Shown here: positions 38,266-48,600 of the stretch, piece by piece | How the letters are laid out: each line of letters begins with the position of its first letter | Numbering within the stretch: position 1 is the stretch's first letter | Source: Ensifer canadensis | Lineage (GTDB): Bacteria > Pseudomonadota > Alphaproteobacteria > Rhizobiales > Rhizobiaceae | Length of the DNA: 64,000 nt | Assembly: GCF_017488845.2 (NCBI RefSeq) | Contig: NZ_CP083370.1 | Span: 3,659,501 to 3,723,500, forward strand | Direction: 5' to 3' | The notes under the pieces: model-generated | The model's database searches: none | Told to the model about the DNA's origin: nothing | Seen by the model: only the letters and a program-made list of their open reading frames with translations | Program-made: the position numbers and the translations under genes

Positions 38266-39105
38266 ATGACCGCACGCATGGACAGAAAGTTCGCCGATGT
38301 GGCGTCGGAAGGACGTCCGGTCCTTGTCACCTATTTCATGGGTGGCGACCCCGATTTCGAAACGTCCCTTTCCATCATGAAGGCGCTGCCGAAGGCCGGT
38401 GCCGACGTCATTGAACTCGGCATGCCGTTTTCGGACCCGATGGCCGACGGACCGGCGATCCAGCTTGCCGGCCAGCGCGCGCTGAAGGGCGGCCAGACGC
38501 TGGCAAAGACGCTGGAGATCGCTCGCCGTTTCCGCGAGGAAGACCAGCGCACGCCGATCGTGCTGATGGGCTACTACAATCCGATCTACATCTACGGCGT
38601 CGATCGCTTCCTGACGGATGCTTTGGACGCAGGCATCGATGGCCTGATCGTTGTCGATCTGCCACCGGAGATGGACGATGAACTCTGCATCCCCGCCTTG
38701 CAGAAGGGCATCAGTTTCATTCGCCTGGCGACGCCGACGACGGATGACCGTCGTCTGCCGAAGGTTCTCGAAAATACCTCGGGCTTCGTGTACTACGTCT
38801 CGATGAACGGCATCACCGGCTCGGCACTGCCGGATCCGTCGTTGATTGCCGGTGCCGTTCAGCGCATCAAGGCCCATACGAAACTGCCCGTTTGCGTCGG
38901 TTTCGGCGTCAAGACGGCGGAACATGCAAGAGCCATTGGTGCTTCCGCCGATGGCGTCGTCGTCGGTACGGCGATCGTCAATCAGATCGCGTCGAGCCTG
39001 ACCGAAGAGGGCAGGGCAACGGACGCGACGGTACCGGGTGTCGAAGCGTTGGTAAGGGGCCTTTCGGCTGGCGTGCGGTCCGCACGGCTCGCAGCAGCCG
39101 AATAA
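38266..39105 (+). CDS. trpA: Tryptophan synthase alpha subunit
   Basis: TrpA cleaves indole-3-glycerol phosphate to indole, which channels to TrpB. The catalytic glutamate lies in [16 protein letters not shown] (near residue 50), and the catalytic aspartate in IVVDLPPEM. The [13 protein letters not shown] and [10 protein letters not shown] phosphate-site segments follow. The length of 279 aa is normal. There is an alternative in-frame ATG at 38278, but the first is closer to the trpB stop. An accD gene follows after 50 bp. Confidence 0.97.
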   Translation: MTARMDRKFADVASEGRPVLVTYFMGGDPDFETSLSIMKALPKAGADVIELGMPFSDPMADGPAIQLAGQRALKGGQTLAKTLEIARRFREEDQRTPIVLMGYYNPIYIYGVDRFLTDALDAGIDGLIVVDLPPEMDDELCIPALQKGISFIRLATPTTDDRRLPKVLENTSGFVYYVSMNGITGSALPDPSLIAGAVQRIKAHTKLPVCVGFGVKTAEHARAIGASADGVVVGTAIVNQIASSLTEEGRATDATVPGVEALVRGLSAGVRSARLAAAE

Positions 39106-39155
39106 TTGCCTATATTAGCGCGCACAACCCGAAGAAAATCTTCAGGAGTCTATAA

Positions 39156-40073
39156 GTGAACTGGATCACAAACTACGTTCGGCCGAAGATCAATTCGATG
39201 CTGGGCCGCAGGGAAGTTCCGGAAAATCTCTGGATCAAGTGCCCGGAAACCGGCGAGATGGTGTATCACCGCGATCTCGAGGAAAACAAATGGGTCATCC
39301 CGCAATCCGGCTTCCATATGAAGATGCCGGCCAAGGCGCGACTGAAGGATCTGTTCGACGGTGGCATCTATGAAGCCCTGCCGCAGCCCAAGGTGGCGCA
39401 GGATCCGTTGAAGTTCCGCGACTCCAAGAAATACTCCGATCGCCTTCGTGACAGTCGCGCCAAGACCGAGCTGGAAGATACGATCGTGGCCGGTGTCGGC
39501 CGCGTCCAGGGCGTCAAGCTCGTCGGCGTCGTGCATGAGTTCAACTTCATCGGCGGTTCGCTCGGCATGGCCGCAGGCGAAGCGATCGTGAAGGCCTTCG
39601 AGAAGGCGATTGCGGAGAAGTGCCCGCTGGTCATCTTCCCGGCCTCCGGTGGCGCCCGCATGCAGGAAGGCATCCTGTCGCTGATGCAGCTGCCGCGCAC
39701 GACCGTTGCGGTCAACATGCTCAAGGAAGCGGGCCTTCCCTATATCGTCGTTTTGACGAACCCGACCACCGGTGGTGTAACCGCCTCCTACGCCATGCTT
39801 GGCGATGTCCATCTGGCCGAACCCGGCGCCGAAATCGGCTTTGCCGGCAAGCGCGTGATCGAGCAGACCCTGCGCGAAAAGCTGCCGGAAGGCTTCCAGA
39901 CCGCGGAATACCTGCTGGAGCACGGCATGGTCGACATGGTGGTCAAGCGTCATGACATTCCCTCGACGCTGGCCCGTGTGCTGAAGATCCTGATGAAGAA
40001 GCCGGCCGATGCGGTAAAACTCAACGGCGGCGGTGCAGAACCAGCGGCTTTGCCGGTTGCGGCAAGCGCATAG
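39156..40073 (+). CDS. accD: Acetyl-CoA carboxylase carboxyltransferase beta subunit
   Basis: AccD forms with AccA the carboxyltransferase that makes malonyl-CoA for fatty-acid synthesis. The crotonase-like core is clear ([43 protein letters not shown]). The N-terminal zinc ribbon of E. coli AccD, with four cysteines, is degenerate here: only Cys29 remains and the other three positions are Thr, Ile/Pro and Ser-like. This loss seems shared among rhizobia. It starts with GTG at 39156, eight bases after AGGAG. The length is 305 aa. It is followed by folC, 27 bp downstream. Confidence 0.96.
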   Translation: MNWITNYVRPKINSMLGRREVPENLWIKCPETGEMVYHRDLEENKWVIPQSGFHMKMPAKARLKDLFDGGIYEALPQPKVAQDPLKFRDSKKYSDRLRDSRAKTELEDTIVAGVGRVQGVKLVGVVHEFNFIGGSLGMAAGEAIVKAFEKAIAEKCPLVIFPASGGARMQEGILSLMQLPRTTVAVNMLKEAGLPYIVVLTNPTTGGVTASYAMLGDVHLAEPGAEIGFAGKRVIEQTLREKLPEGFQTAEYLLEHGMVDMVVKRHDIPSTLARVLKILMKKPADAVKLNGGGAEPAALPVAASA

Positions 40074-40100
40074 CATACGATCCTATCGGGGCAGGGCGAG

Positions 40101-41444
40101 ATGACAGCGGTGGAAGCCAGCGAAGCAGGCTATGAGATCGAAAAACTCCTTGCCTTGCATCCGAAAGGCTTCGACCTGTCGTTGGACAGGATAACCCGGC
40201 TTCTGGCCGCGCTCGGCAATCCGCAGGATCGGCTGCCGCCGATCATTCACGTGGCCGGCACTAACGGCAAGGGCTCCGTCACCGCATTCTCGCGGGCGGT
40301 GCTTGAAGCCGCGGGCTTGAGCGTTCACGTCCACACCTCGCCGCATCTGGTCAACTGGCACGAGCGCTATCGGCTTGGCGTCAAGGGTGGCAAGGGCAGG
40401 CTCGTCAGCGATCCCGTGCTTGCCGATGCGGTTCGGCGCGTCGCGGAAGCCAATGGCGGCGAGAAGATCACCGTCTTCGAAATCCTGACCGCCGTTACCT
40501 TCGTTCTTTTCGCCGAACACCCGGCAGATGTCGCGATCATCGAGGTCGGTCTCGGTGGCCGCTTCGACGCGACCAATGTCATAACCCGCCCTGCGGTCTC
40601 CGTGATCATGCCGATCTCGCTCGATCACCAGGCCTATCTCGGCGACCGGGTCGAACTGATCGCAGCGGAAAAAGCCGGCATCATGAAGCGTGGCTGCTCC
40701 GTCGTCATCGGCCAGCAGGAAGAAGAAGGCGTCCGCGACGTCCTGACCTCGACCGCCGAGCGTCTCGGCTGCCCGATGTCCGTCTACGGGCAGGACTTCA
40801 TGGCGCATGAGGAATTCGGCCGCCTTGTCTATCAGGACGAGCGGGGTCTGTCTGACCTTCCCCTGCCGAAGCTGCCCGGCCGTCACCAGTATGCCAATGC
40901 AGCCGCGGCCATCCGCGCCGTCCGCGCCGCCGGTTTCGACGTGCCGGATGCGGCCATCGAGCGCGGTGTCGCCGGCGTCGAGTGGCCCGGACGCTTGCAG
41001 CGTCTTGCCGGTGGCAAGCTTGGTCACTACGGCCCGCAGGATGCGGAAATCTGGGTCGATGGCGGGCACAATCCCGGTGCCGGCCAGGTGATCGCCGAAG
41101 CCATGGCGAATTTCGAGGAGCGGGAGTCCCGCCCGCTGTTCCTGATCATCGGCATGATCAGCACCAAGGATCAGCTCGGTTACTTCCGCGCCTTCCTTGA
41201 TCTGGCCGAACAGGTCTTCACGGTGCCGATTCGTGGCTCCGATGCCGGTCTGGATCCGGTGGCCCTGGCGCAGGACGCGGCCTCGGTCGGCTTCGAGGCG
41301 TCCGCCGTGTCATCGGTGGCCGAAGCGTTGACCGTCATCGCCAATCTCGTCGACGAAGACCCGATGCCGCCACGCATCCTGATCGGCGGTTCGCTCTATC
41401 TCGTCGGCGACGTGCTTGCCGATAACGGTACGCCACCGAAGTGA
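40101..41444 (+). CDS. folC: Bifunctional folylpolyglutamate synthase / dihydrofolate synthase
   Basis: FolC adds glutamate to dihydropteroate and later to folates. It is an ATP-dependent Mur-ligase-family enzyme of 447 aa. The P-loop HVAGTNGKGSVTAF is near residue 53, followed by HTSPHLVNWHERYRL, and the LGGRFDATNVI motif carries Mg-binding residues. The C-terminal domain includes DGGHNPGAG. It ends the trpFBA-accD-folC run. Downstream lie a RIME-like repeat and the trxA terminator, facing the opposite way. Confidence 0.96.
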   Translation: MTAVEASEAGYEIEKLLALHPKGFDLSLDRITRLLAALGNPQDRLPPIIHVAGTNGKGSVTAFSRAVLEAAGLSVHVHTSPHLVNWHERYRLGVKGGKGRLVSDPVLADAVRRVAEANGGEKITVFEILTAVTFVLFAEHPADVAIIEVGLGGRFDATNVITRPAVSVIMPISLDHQAYLGDRVELIAAEKAGIMKRGCSVVIGQQEEEGVRDVLTSTAERLGCPMSVYGQDFMAHEEFGRLVYQDERGLSDLPLPKLPGRHQYANAAAAIRAVRAAGFDVPDAAIERGVAGVEWPGRLQRLAGGKLGHYGPQDAEIWVDGGHNPGAGQVIAEAMANFEERESRPLFLIIGMISTKDQLGYFRAFLDLAEQVFTVPIRGSDAGLDPVALAQDAASVGFEASAVSSVAEALTVIANLVDEDPMPPRILIGGSLYLVGDVLADNGTPPK

Positions 41445-41523
41445 TCGGTTGCCTGCGACAAGGATCGCAACAGGCCGCCATTTGCGCTGGCGCCCGAAAA
41501 TTGGCAGCCGGGCAATTTCCTCT

Positions 41524-41626
41524 AGAGCATTTCCAGGAAAAGTGCGAAGCGGTTTTCCGTCAGGAAATGCGTAAAAACAAAGAGATAGAGCGTTTGTGCG
41601 GTTCCGCATAAATCGGAAACGCTCTT
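41524..41626 (+). repeat. Rhizobial intergenic palindromic element (RIME-like), copy B
   Basis: The ends AGAGCATTTCC and GGAAACGCTCT are near-inverted copies. The core with AAAAACAAAGAGATAGAGCG matches the inverted copy at 19771-19856. It lies between converging folC and trxA. Confidence 0.85.
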
Positions 41627-41632
41627 GACAAG

Positions 41633-41657
41633 AAAAAAGCCCGGCAAGCCGGGCTTT
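41633..41657 (-). terminator. Intrinsic terminator of the trxA operon
   Basis: The stem AAAGCCCGGC / GCCGGGCTTT has an AA/TT loop. Read on the minus strand it is followed by a T run. It lies 24 bp after the trxA stop. Confidence 0.9.
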
Positions 41658-41680
41658 GAAGTCACTTCGATGTGGTGGCC

Positions 41681-42004
41681 TTAAGCGGCCGCAGTCGAAA
41701 TCCAGGACGTCAGGGCCGTCTTCGGAGCAGCGCCAACCTTGATGTCGGCAACTTCACCGGCCTTGAACATCGCAAGCGTCGGGATCGAGCGCACGCCGTA
41801 TTGCGCGGCCAGCTCCGGGTTCTCGTCGATGTTCAGCTTCACGACCTTGACCTTGCCGGCGAGCTCGTTGGAGATTTCCTCAAGGCTCGGCGCGATCATC
41901 TTGCACGGGCCGCACCATTCAGCCCAGAAATCGACAACCACCGGCTCGGCGGCGTTCAGCACTTCCTGCTGAAAATTGGATGTATCGACTTTTACAGTAG
42001 CCAT
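41681..42004 (-). CDS. trxA: Thioredoxin
   Basis: TrxA is a cytoplasmic dithiol-disulfide protein, reduced by thioredoxin reductase, that donates electrons to ribonucleotide reductase and other enzymes. The active site WCGPCK (Cys31, Cys34) is intact, and the cis-proline loop reads RSIPTLAMF. The length is 107 aa. AAGGAG precedes ATG 42004. It sits 86 bp downstream of addA on the same strand and ends in a strong hairpin, so it is probably the last gene of the long leftward run, possibly with its own promoter. Confidence 0.97.
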   Translation of the reverse strand: MATVKVDTSNFQQEVLNAAEPVVVDFWAEWCGPCKMIAPSLEEISNELAGKVKVVKLNIDENPELAAQYGVRSIPTLAMFKAGEVADIKVGAAPKTALTSWISTAAA

Positions 42005-42090
42005 CGGCTGCTCCTTGCGTTCGAAATGTCGGTGTCCAGATGTTGTGTCTCATGTGAGGCTGTCCCACTGGATTTTCAATATCGGGTATC

Positions 42091-45000
42091 TCACTTTGTC
42101 GCGAGGTCTTCAAGGCTCCTGTCCAGTGCCGCATCCTCGAGCACGTGGATGACGGGGCCTTCGGTGAAGATCAACGCACACTGGAAGCGGTGCGCGGGAT
42201 AAAGTGGCCGCAGCAGCTCGCGATAGATCGCAAGCTGGGTTTTATAGGCGGCGGGGACGTTGTCGGCTGACGCGGGCACGCTGCGATTGGTCTTGAAGTC
42301 GGCAATGGTGACGACGCCATCCGCCACCGACAGCCGGTCGATCCGGCCGGAAACGGCAAATTCGCGGTTTGCGAGCTTCAATGTGCCCATGACCGAGACT
42401 TCTGCGCGGCTGGCGCCGGAAAAGAGCGCGCGCAGGTCACCATGATCGAGGACCTGCAGGACGGCATCACGCAGGCGCTTGCGTTGCGTTTCGGGCCAAC
42501 GCGGCACCGAGCGGGCGAGATATCGGTCGGCCGCCGCCAGGCGCTCGGACGGGGCGATCGACGGCAGCACCTGCAGCAGCCGGTGCAGGATGGCGCCGCG
42601 CAGCATCGAGAAATTTGCTGGCGTTTTCACGGAAAACAGCGCCGAGCTGACGATCATGTCGCCGTCGTCCTCATCGACCGCAATGCCGACGCCCGATGGG
42701 CTCAGCGGCCGCGGCAACCGCCGTGGCGGCGGCAGCGGCGTCGAAAGAGCAATCGGCAGGCCGGTCTTCGCGGGGGCCATGAGGTCCGATAGCTCGTCAC
42801 CTGACGGCACTTCGCGCGGCACATGCGTTTCCCGCCAGGAGTGCCCTGGCCATTCTTCGTCACCCGCCTTGAAGGTGACAGGGGTGCAGCGACCATTCTC
42901 GTCCTGCGAAAGGCTCGCCTGCACGATGGCGTGCCAAGTGTCCGCACTTGGCCGCTGCCCGCGATACCCGCAGACGACCAGCCGGTCGGCAGCCCGGGTC
43001 ATGCCCACATAAAGCAGCCGGCGGTATTCTTCCTCGGCCAGCGTCTTCAGCCGGTCGCTGTCGGCGGCGATGAGTGAATTCGAAGCCGAACCGGGCGCCC
43101 GCCAGACGGGCAGCGGGTAGCTCGAGCCATCGGCGAGTGGCATCTCGAGGAAGCGAAGATCGGGCACGTGCTGGGAGTTGAAAGGCTTGCCGCCGCCGTC
43201 GACCAGAAACACCACCGGCGCCTCCAGCCCCTTGGCCGCATGCACCGTCATGATCCGGACTTCGTCGCGCTCCTTGTCCTGCTCGCGCTTGACGGTCGGC
43301 GCCTCGATTTCGAGCGTCGAGACGAAAGCCTGCAGGCCGGGCAGGCCGCTTCTTTCGTGTTCGAGCGCAAAGGTCAGGAACTCGTCGAGAATGTCGCTCA
43401 CTTCGCTGCCGAGCCGGGCGAGAAACGCCGCGCGCCCACCATGAACGCCAAGCACGCGGGCATAGAAATCATGCGGGGCCAATTGTTGAGAAAGGGCGGC
43501 ATAACGAAGAAGCGCCTTGACGGTTCCCTCATGTGGGGAGCCTTCGATGGCGCCGGATTCCTGCAGCCTCTGCCAGAGGCTAGCGCCTTCGTCCCGTTGG
43601 GCAGCGAGTTCGAAAAGCATGTCTTCGTCGAGGTTAAACAGCGGGCTCTTTAACAGCGCCGCGAGCGACAGGTCGTCCTCCGGCAGCAGCATGAAGCGCC
43701 CGAGCGCCAGCAGGTCCTGGATGGCGATATGGCTCGTCAGAACCAGCCGGTCGGCACCGGCGACGGGGATGTCGCTGCGCCGCTTCAGGGCGCGGGTCAG
43801 CGCATTGACAAAGGCGTCGCGCTTCCGGACGAGCACGATGACATCGCCCGGGCGCATGGCGCGGCGCACGCCCTTTTCGATGATGGTCTCGCGCCCGATC
43901 CAGCTATCGAGTACGGCGGCAATGCGCCGTGCCAAAATGTTGACCGGTGCCGTTTCCGGCGTGGCATCGAAGGGGGCCGTCCATTCGTCGTCGGTCGCCG
44001 TCGGCTCGGCCGCGATCACATCCCAGATGTCGACGGCGCCGGGATGGCCGATGCGGTTCGAGGCGTGCACGACCGCTTCGTTCCGGGCGCTCAGCCCACG
44101 CGCATGCGCCGGGTTGGCAAAGACGGTATCGACGGCGGAGAGCACGTCGACGGTGGAGCGGAAGGAGAGCTGCAGGCGGATCGGACTGAACGCCTTGCCG
44201 CCGTCTCGCACGCGCCGCTCGGTCTCGATGCTTTCGCGCGAGAAACGCTCGGGGCGTGCGCCCTGGAACGAGTAGATCGATTGCTTCTCGTCACCGACGG
44301 CAAACATGGTGCGCTCGTTGCCGCGCGCACTGTCGCCCGAGAAGAATTCCGCCGCCAGCGCCTGGATGATCGTCCATTGCGTCGGGCTCGTATCCTGGGC
44401 TTCGTCGACAAGGATATGGTCGATGCCCTGGTCCAGCTTGTAGTGAACCCAGGCGCTGACGTCGCCGCGCGCAAACAGGCTTGCGGTGCGATTGATCAGG
44501 TCCTCGAAGTCGAGCTGGCTGCGGGTGCGCTTCAGCGCTTCATAGTCGTTGTTGAGCCGATCGGCGAGCGTCAGCGCCGAGAGTGTCGCCTCGTACATCT
44601 GGATGATGCTCAGCCGGTCGGCGCAGGCGATGACATGATCGCGGGCGGCTTCGACCAGCTCAATCAGATCCGGCGCGGCCTGGAGCATGGCCTTGTTTAC
44701 GAAGGCCGATTCGGCGCGCGGCTTGCCGGTGCCGGTAAAGAACAGCTCCTGCAGCCCCTCGTATCGGGCCATCGGATCGACAAGCTTGGCCGTTGCGCGA
44801 AGCCCCTCGGCGAAATCGAGCACCTTGGCGCCGCCGGCGCTGGCAGCCAATCCAAGGTAGCGTTCGAGGGCCGGGCCGTTAAGGCCGGGAAGCGGCCAGA
44901 CGCTTTCGAGGATGCGCTCGACGCTGTCTTCAGGTTCAAGCCTGAGTGCCGCGTGCAGTTGCACGGCGACGCCGCCATGGAGGTCAGCATGGTCGAGAAA

Positions 45001-45660
45001 TGCCTGTATCGCCGTGCGGTTGGAGACGATCGCACCCAGCAGTTTTTCAAGCCCGGTGTCGTCGGCAAGCTCGAGCACGGTGGCAAAGGCATCGGCAAGC
45101 GGTGCATCGCTGTCAGCCGTTGTCGCGGTCAAGAGGGCGCGGCGCGCGTCTGCCAGCAGCACGGCCGCCGCCCGGTCGTCGAGAACCGAGAAATGCCCGG
45201 CAACGTTTGCCTCGAGCGGAAACTGGTGCAACAGCGCCTCGCAGAAGGCGTGGATGGTCTGGATCTTCAGGCCACCCGGCGTTTCGAGCGCGCGCGCAAA
45301 CAGCCGCCGCGCCTCCTGGAGCTTCAGCCGCGAGGGCAACTCGCCCTCGATGGTTTCGATCCGCTTTTCCAGCGCCTCGTCGTCGAGCGTCACCCATTCG
45401 GCAAGGCGTTCGAACACGCGGTTCGACATTTCCGAAGCCGCCGCCTTGGTATAGGTCAGGCACAGAATGGCCGAAGGCCTGCAGCCCGCAAGCAGCAGCC
45501 GGATGACGCGCTGCGTCAGAACGTGGGTCTTGCCCGACCCGGCATTGGCTGAAACCCAGGCGGAGCGAGCGGGATCGGAGGCGAGCGACTGCCGGCGCGA
45601 CGTCCAGTCGAGCCAGGCTTCGGGCGTCCTTTCGTCGGGGCCGGCGCTTTCATCCCTCAT
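42091..45660 (-). CDS. addA: Double-strand break repair helicase AddA (alphaproteobacterial type)
   Basis: AddA is the UvrD-like helicase-nuclease subunit of AddAB, the RecBCD equivalent that resects double-strand ends for RecA loading. Walker A SANAGSGKTHVLTQR is near residue 37. Further helicase motifs are HILVDEAQDTSPTQW, FAVGDEKQSIYSFQGA, VMTVHAAKGLEAPVV-like and RLLYVGMTRAADRLVV. The C-terminal RecB-type nuclease carries TIADFKTNRS. I chose ATG 45660 (1189 aa), nine bases after GCGAGG; ATG 45669 lies on that signal. It overlaps addB by 11 bases, showing coupling. Confidence 0.95.
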   Translation of the reverse strand: MRDESAGPDERTPEAWLDWTSRRQSLASDPARSAWVSANAGSGKTHVLTQRVIRLLLAGCRPSAILCLTYTKAAASEMSNRVFERLAEWVTLDDEALEKRIETIEGELPSRLKLQEARRLFARALETPGGLKIQTIHAFCEALLHQFPLEANVAGHFSVLDDRAAAVLLADARRALLTATTADSDAPLADAFATVLELADDTGLEKLLGAIVSNRTAIQAFLDHADLHGGVAVQLHAALRLEPEDSVERILESVWPLPGLNGPALERYLGLAASAGGAKVLDFAEGLRATAKLVDPMARYEGLQELFFTGTGKPRAESAFVNKAMLQAAPDLIELVEAARDHVIACADRLSIIQMYEATLSALTLADRLNNDYEALKRTRSQLDFEDLINRTASLFARGDVSAWVHYKLDQGIDHILVDEAQDTSPTQWTIIQALAAEFFSGDSARGNERTMFAVGDEKQSIYSFQGARPERFSRESIETERRVRDGGKAFSPIRLQLSFRSTVDVLSAVDTVFANPAHARGLSARNEAVVHASNRIGHPGAVDIWDVIAAEPTATDDEWTAPFDATPETAPVNILARRIAAVLDSWIGRETIIEKGVRRAMRPGDVIVLVRKRDAFVNALTRALKRRSDIPVAGADRLVLTSHIAIQDLLALGRFMLLPEDDLSLAALLKSPLFNLDEDMLFELAAQRDEGASLWQRLQESGAIEGSPHEGTVKALLRYAALSQQLAPHDFYARVLGVHGGRAAFLARLGSEVSDILDEFLTFALEHERSGLPGLQAFVSTLEIEAPTVKREQDKERDEVRIMTVHAAKGLEAPVVFLVDGGGKPFNSQHVPDLRFLEMPLADGSSYPLPVWRAPGSASNSLIAADSDRLKTLAEEEYRRLLYVGMTRAADRLVVCGYRGQRPSADTWHAIVQASLSQDENGRCTPVTFKAGDEEWPGHSWRETHVPREVPSGDELSDLMAPAKTGLPIALSTPLPPPRRLPRPLSPSGVGIAVDEDDGDMIVSSALFSVKTPANFSMLRGAILHRLLQVLPSIAPSERLAAADRYLARSVPRWPETQRKRLRDAVLQVLDHGDLRALFSGASRAEVSVMGTLKLANREFAVSGRIDRLSVADGVVTIADFKTNRSVPASADNVPAAYKTQLAIYRELLRPLYPAHRFQCALIFTEGPVIHVLEDAALDRSLEDLATK

Positions 45661-48600
45661 CGCTGTCATCCTCGCTGTCGGCTGTCGACCATTCCGCAAC
45701 CCGGGCCAGATGGTCGTATTCACCGCCGTAGTCGCGTTCCTTCTGCACGATCAGTCGTGAGGCAAAGCCATGTCTGCCCGACATCAGGGCGGTCAGCAGC
45801 TTTCTAAGCTCAGTCAGGGCGTCGTCCGCCAGCTGATCGGCCGATTTCGTTTCCTTGGCGCGGCTGTTTTCGTTGTTGACGGTCTCGACCTTGAAGCGGG
45901 AGCCGGGCTTCAACCGGACATAGAGCAGCGATTGCGGGTGGCCGGGACCCATGCCCTTGAACGCACCGGCTTTCAGCGCTGCCGCTTCCAGCGCCAGCTG
46001 CGGATCGAGCAGCACGCGGGCTTCCTTGATCGACGGGCTGGAGCCGGTCTTGTAATCGATGATTTCCACCGTCCCGTCGGTCATCGTGTCGAGCCGGTCG
46101 GCGATCCCCGTCAGGCGAATATCCACCACCCCGATCTCCATCGATGCCGCAACTTCGGTCAACGGCTTGCGGATAAACCGCGCACGCTCCCGTTCCCAGG
46201 CGACGAACGCCTTGCCGACCGCTGCAAAGCGTGGCCGCCATATGGTGTCGATATGGGCGGGCAGCCGTTCTTCGTCGAAGGCTTCATTGAGCAGGCGGCC
46301 CATCGCCTCTTCTGCAGCCGCGGACAGGATGTCGAAGCCGCCGCGCACGAAACGATCGACGATGCGGTGATAGAGCGTGCCGCGTTCTGACGCGCCCGGA
46401 TCGCGATTGAACGGGTCGAGCGGATGCAGACGCAGGATCCGGCGCGCGTAGATCGAATAGGGATCGCGGCGAAGCCGCGAGACTTCGCTGAACGAATATT
46501 TGCGTGGCTGCAGGTCGACCGGCGGCTTGGGTGCCGGGCGCTCGGCCAAGGCCTGACGCCCACCCTTGTCGAGCATCCGCGCCCACAGGAGATAGTCGCT
46601 GCCGTTCGATCGCAGGTTCTCTGCCAGCCGCTTGCCGCCCAGCGCCAGCAGCCGCTGCAGCCATCGCGATGCGACGGTCGGCGCCGATCCCTGGCGCATC
46701 GAGCGGGTGAAGATCAGCTTGCGGGTGCCGCACGCCATCTGGAAGTCGTGGGCGAGCTGGCCGATGCGGCGTTCGGGCGGCTCGAGGCCGATCCCGGTTT
46801 TCATCGTTCGGGAAAGGAAGGGATCATTGGCGGTTTGCCCCGGCCAGTTGCCTTCGTTCATGCCGCCAAGCACCACGAGATCCATGCTCTGCAGGCGCGA
46901 TTCCAGCGCGCCGAAGATGAAGACGCGGGGGTGGCGCATCGAGCGCGGCTTGACCGCCTCACTGGCGGCAAGCGCCTCCATGATGTCGCACCATTGCGGT
47001 CCGTCGGCATCCATCTGGCCTTCGGTCTCGATGATGCCGCGCAGCAGCGTCGCCAAGGCTTCGCCTGCCTCGCCGGACCATAGACCGCTGAGGTCGGCGC
47101 GCTCGTCGCCGCAGACGGCCTCCAGCGCCTGGCCGGTTCGTGTCGCCCATTCGGCAAAGGTAAATATCTCGGAGAAGGGGCGGCGGCCATGGCTGCGCCG
47201 CACCAGCGCGCCGGCGAGTGGGTCCGTTGCCACCTTTACCCGCGCTGCGAGGCCCCTCGCGGCGAGAATGTCGTCCTCGGTAATGCCGATCCGCCATTCC
47301 GGGGGATGGCGGTCCGTCCTGTGATGGCCGGCTGCCTGTTCGAGCAGCGGCACCAGAAGCGAAATGTCGGCGATATCGGTGCCGCTGCGCAGCGCCAAGC
47401 GCTCCAGCACATCGGCGCTGCGGCGCATCTCCGCCTGCGGCAGGCCGAAGCGGGCTAGGGGATGCTTGAACAAAGCGACCAACGGTACCGGATCGCCGGG
47501 CCTGAGACTTGCCTCCAGCAGAAGCCGCATCAGCGTGCCGGCAGGCGTAGAGGCGAGCGGCGTGCCGGCGGAATCGTCGGCCTCGATATCGAAACGTGCC
47601 AGCTCCGCGCCGACACGGCGCGCAAGATTGCGGTCGGGGGTGATCAGGGCCGCCTGGCTGTCGTCGCTTCCCTCAAGCGCCAGCCGCAGTGCGATCGCGA
47701 TCGCCGTCGCCTCCTCGCGCTCATTGGCGGTTTCGATCAGGGCGACGTCGCCAAAGGCCCGTTGCAATGTTTCGGGCTTAAGTTCGTTGCGGGTTTCAGT
47801 CCAGCCATTCGTCGCCTTGGCGGGCAAAAGCGCATGCGACAGGATTTCGCTGCGATCGATGAGCCCTGCATCGGCCTGGTCGAGGGTCGGGATATCGCGG
47901 CGTTCCACCTGCATGCGTTGCAGCAGGCGGTGAAAGCCGTATTGCGGGTGGCTGCGGCTGGCCGGATCGGATCTGCCGCCGGTGACGGTCTCGCCGACGA
48001 TCATGCCCCATTCGGCGTCGGTCATCGTCTGGTCGAGCCCCGGCAGCACGATCGTGCCGTTGGACAGCTTCTGAACCGCGGCAATCAGGGCGGCCGTCGC
48101 CGGGATGGAGCCGGTCGAACCGGCAATGACGATCGGCCCTTGAAGCGCGCCCGCGGCAATGCGCTGGGTCTCGGCCTGCAGGATGGCGTTGCGATGTCGT
48201 GCCGGCGAGGATTGTTTGAGTTCTTCCAGCCGCTCCGGCCAATAGGTGCGGGCGATTTTCAGGAACTCGAGCGTCAGCTGCCACCACAGCGCATGTTCGC
48301 CGGCATCGAGACTGTCGAGCTGCTCCCAGTCGAGTTCTTCCGTCTCCATCGCATCGATGAGTTCGGCCAGATTGCGCGCCAGCCAGATGGCGTCCGCCGG
48401 GCTTGCGGGGGCGATCAGTGGGCTTTCCGCGTGAATGTCGAGCACCACCTTCGGCAGGCGGTTTCGCCAGGCAAGGATAAGCCGGCCAAGTTCGATCAGG
48501 CGGGCGGTGCCGGGAAGGGGCGGCGCCAGGTCCAAGATCGCCGGCACTTCCGCATCGAAGAAGCCGCTGTCGTCATCGGTTTCGCCGAGTGCCCGGATCG

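Noticed and set aside
40245..40260. ATTCACGTGGCC in folC as a parS
   Set aside because: Right arm has no match to GAAAC; likely chance CACGTG in coding DNA.
43729..45552. 607-codon open frame on the plus strand opposite addA
   Set aside because: Antisense to a confidently assigned helicase. It lacks a recognisable domain and promoter.
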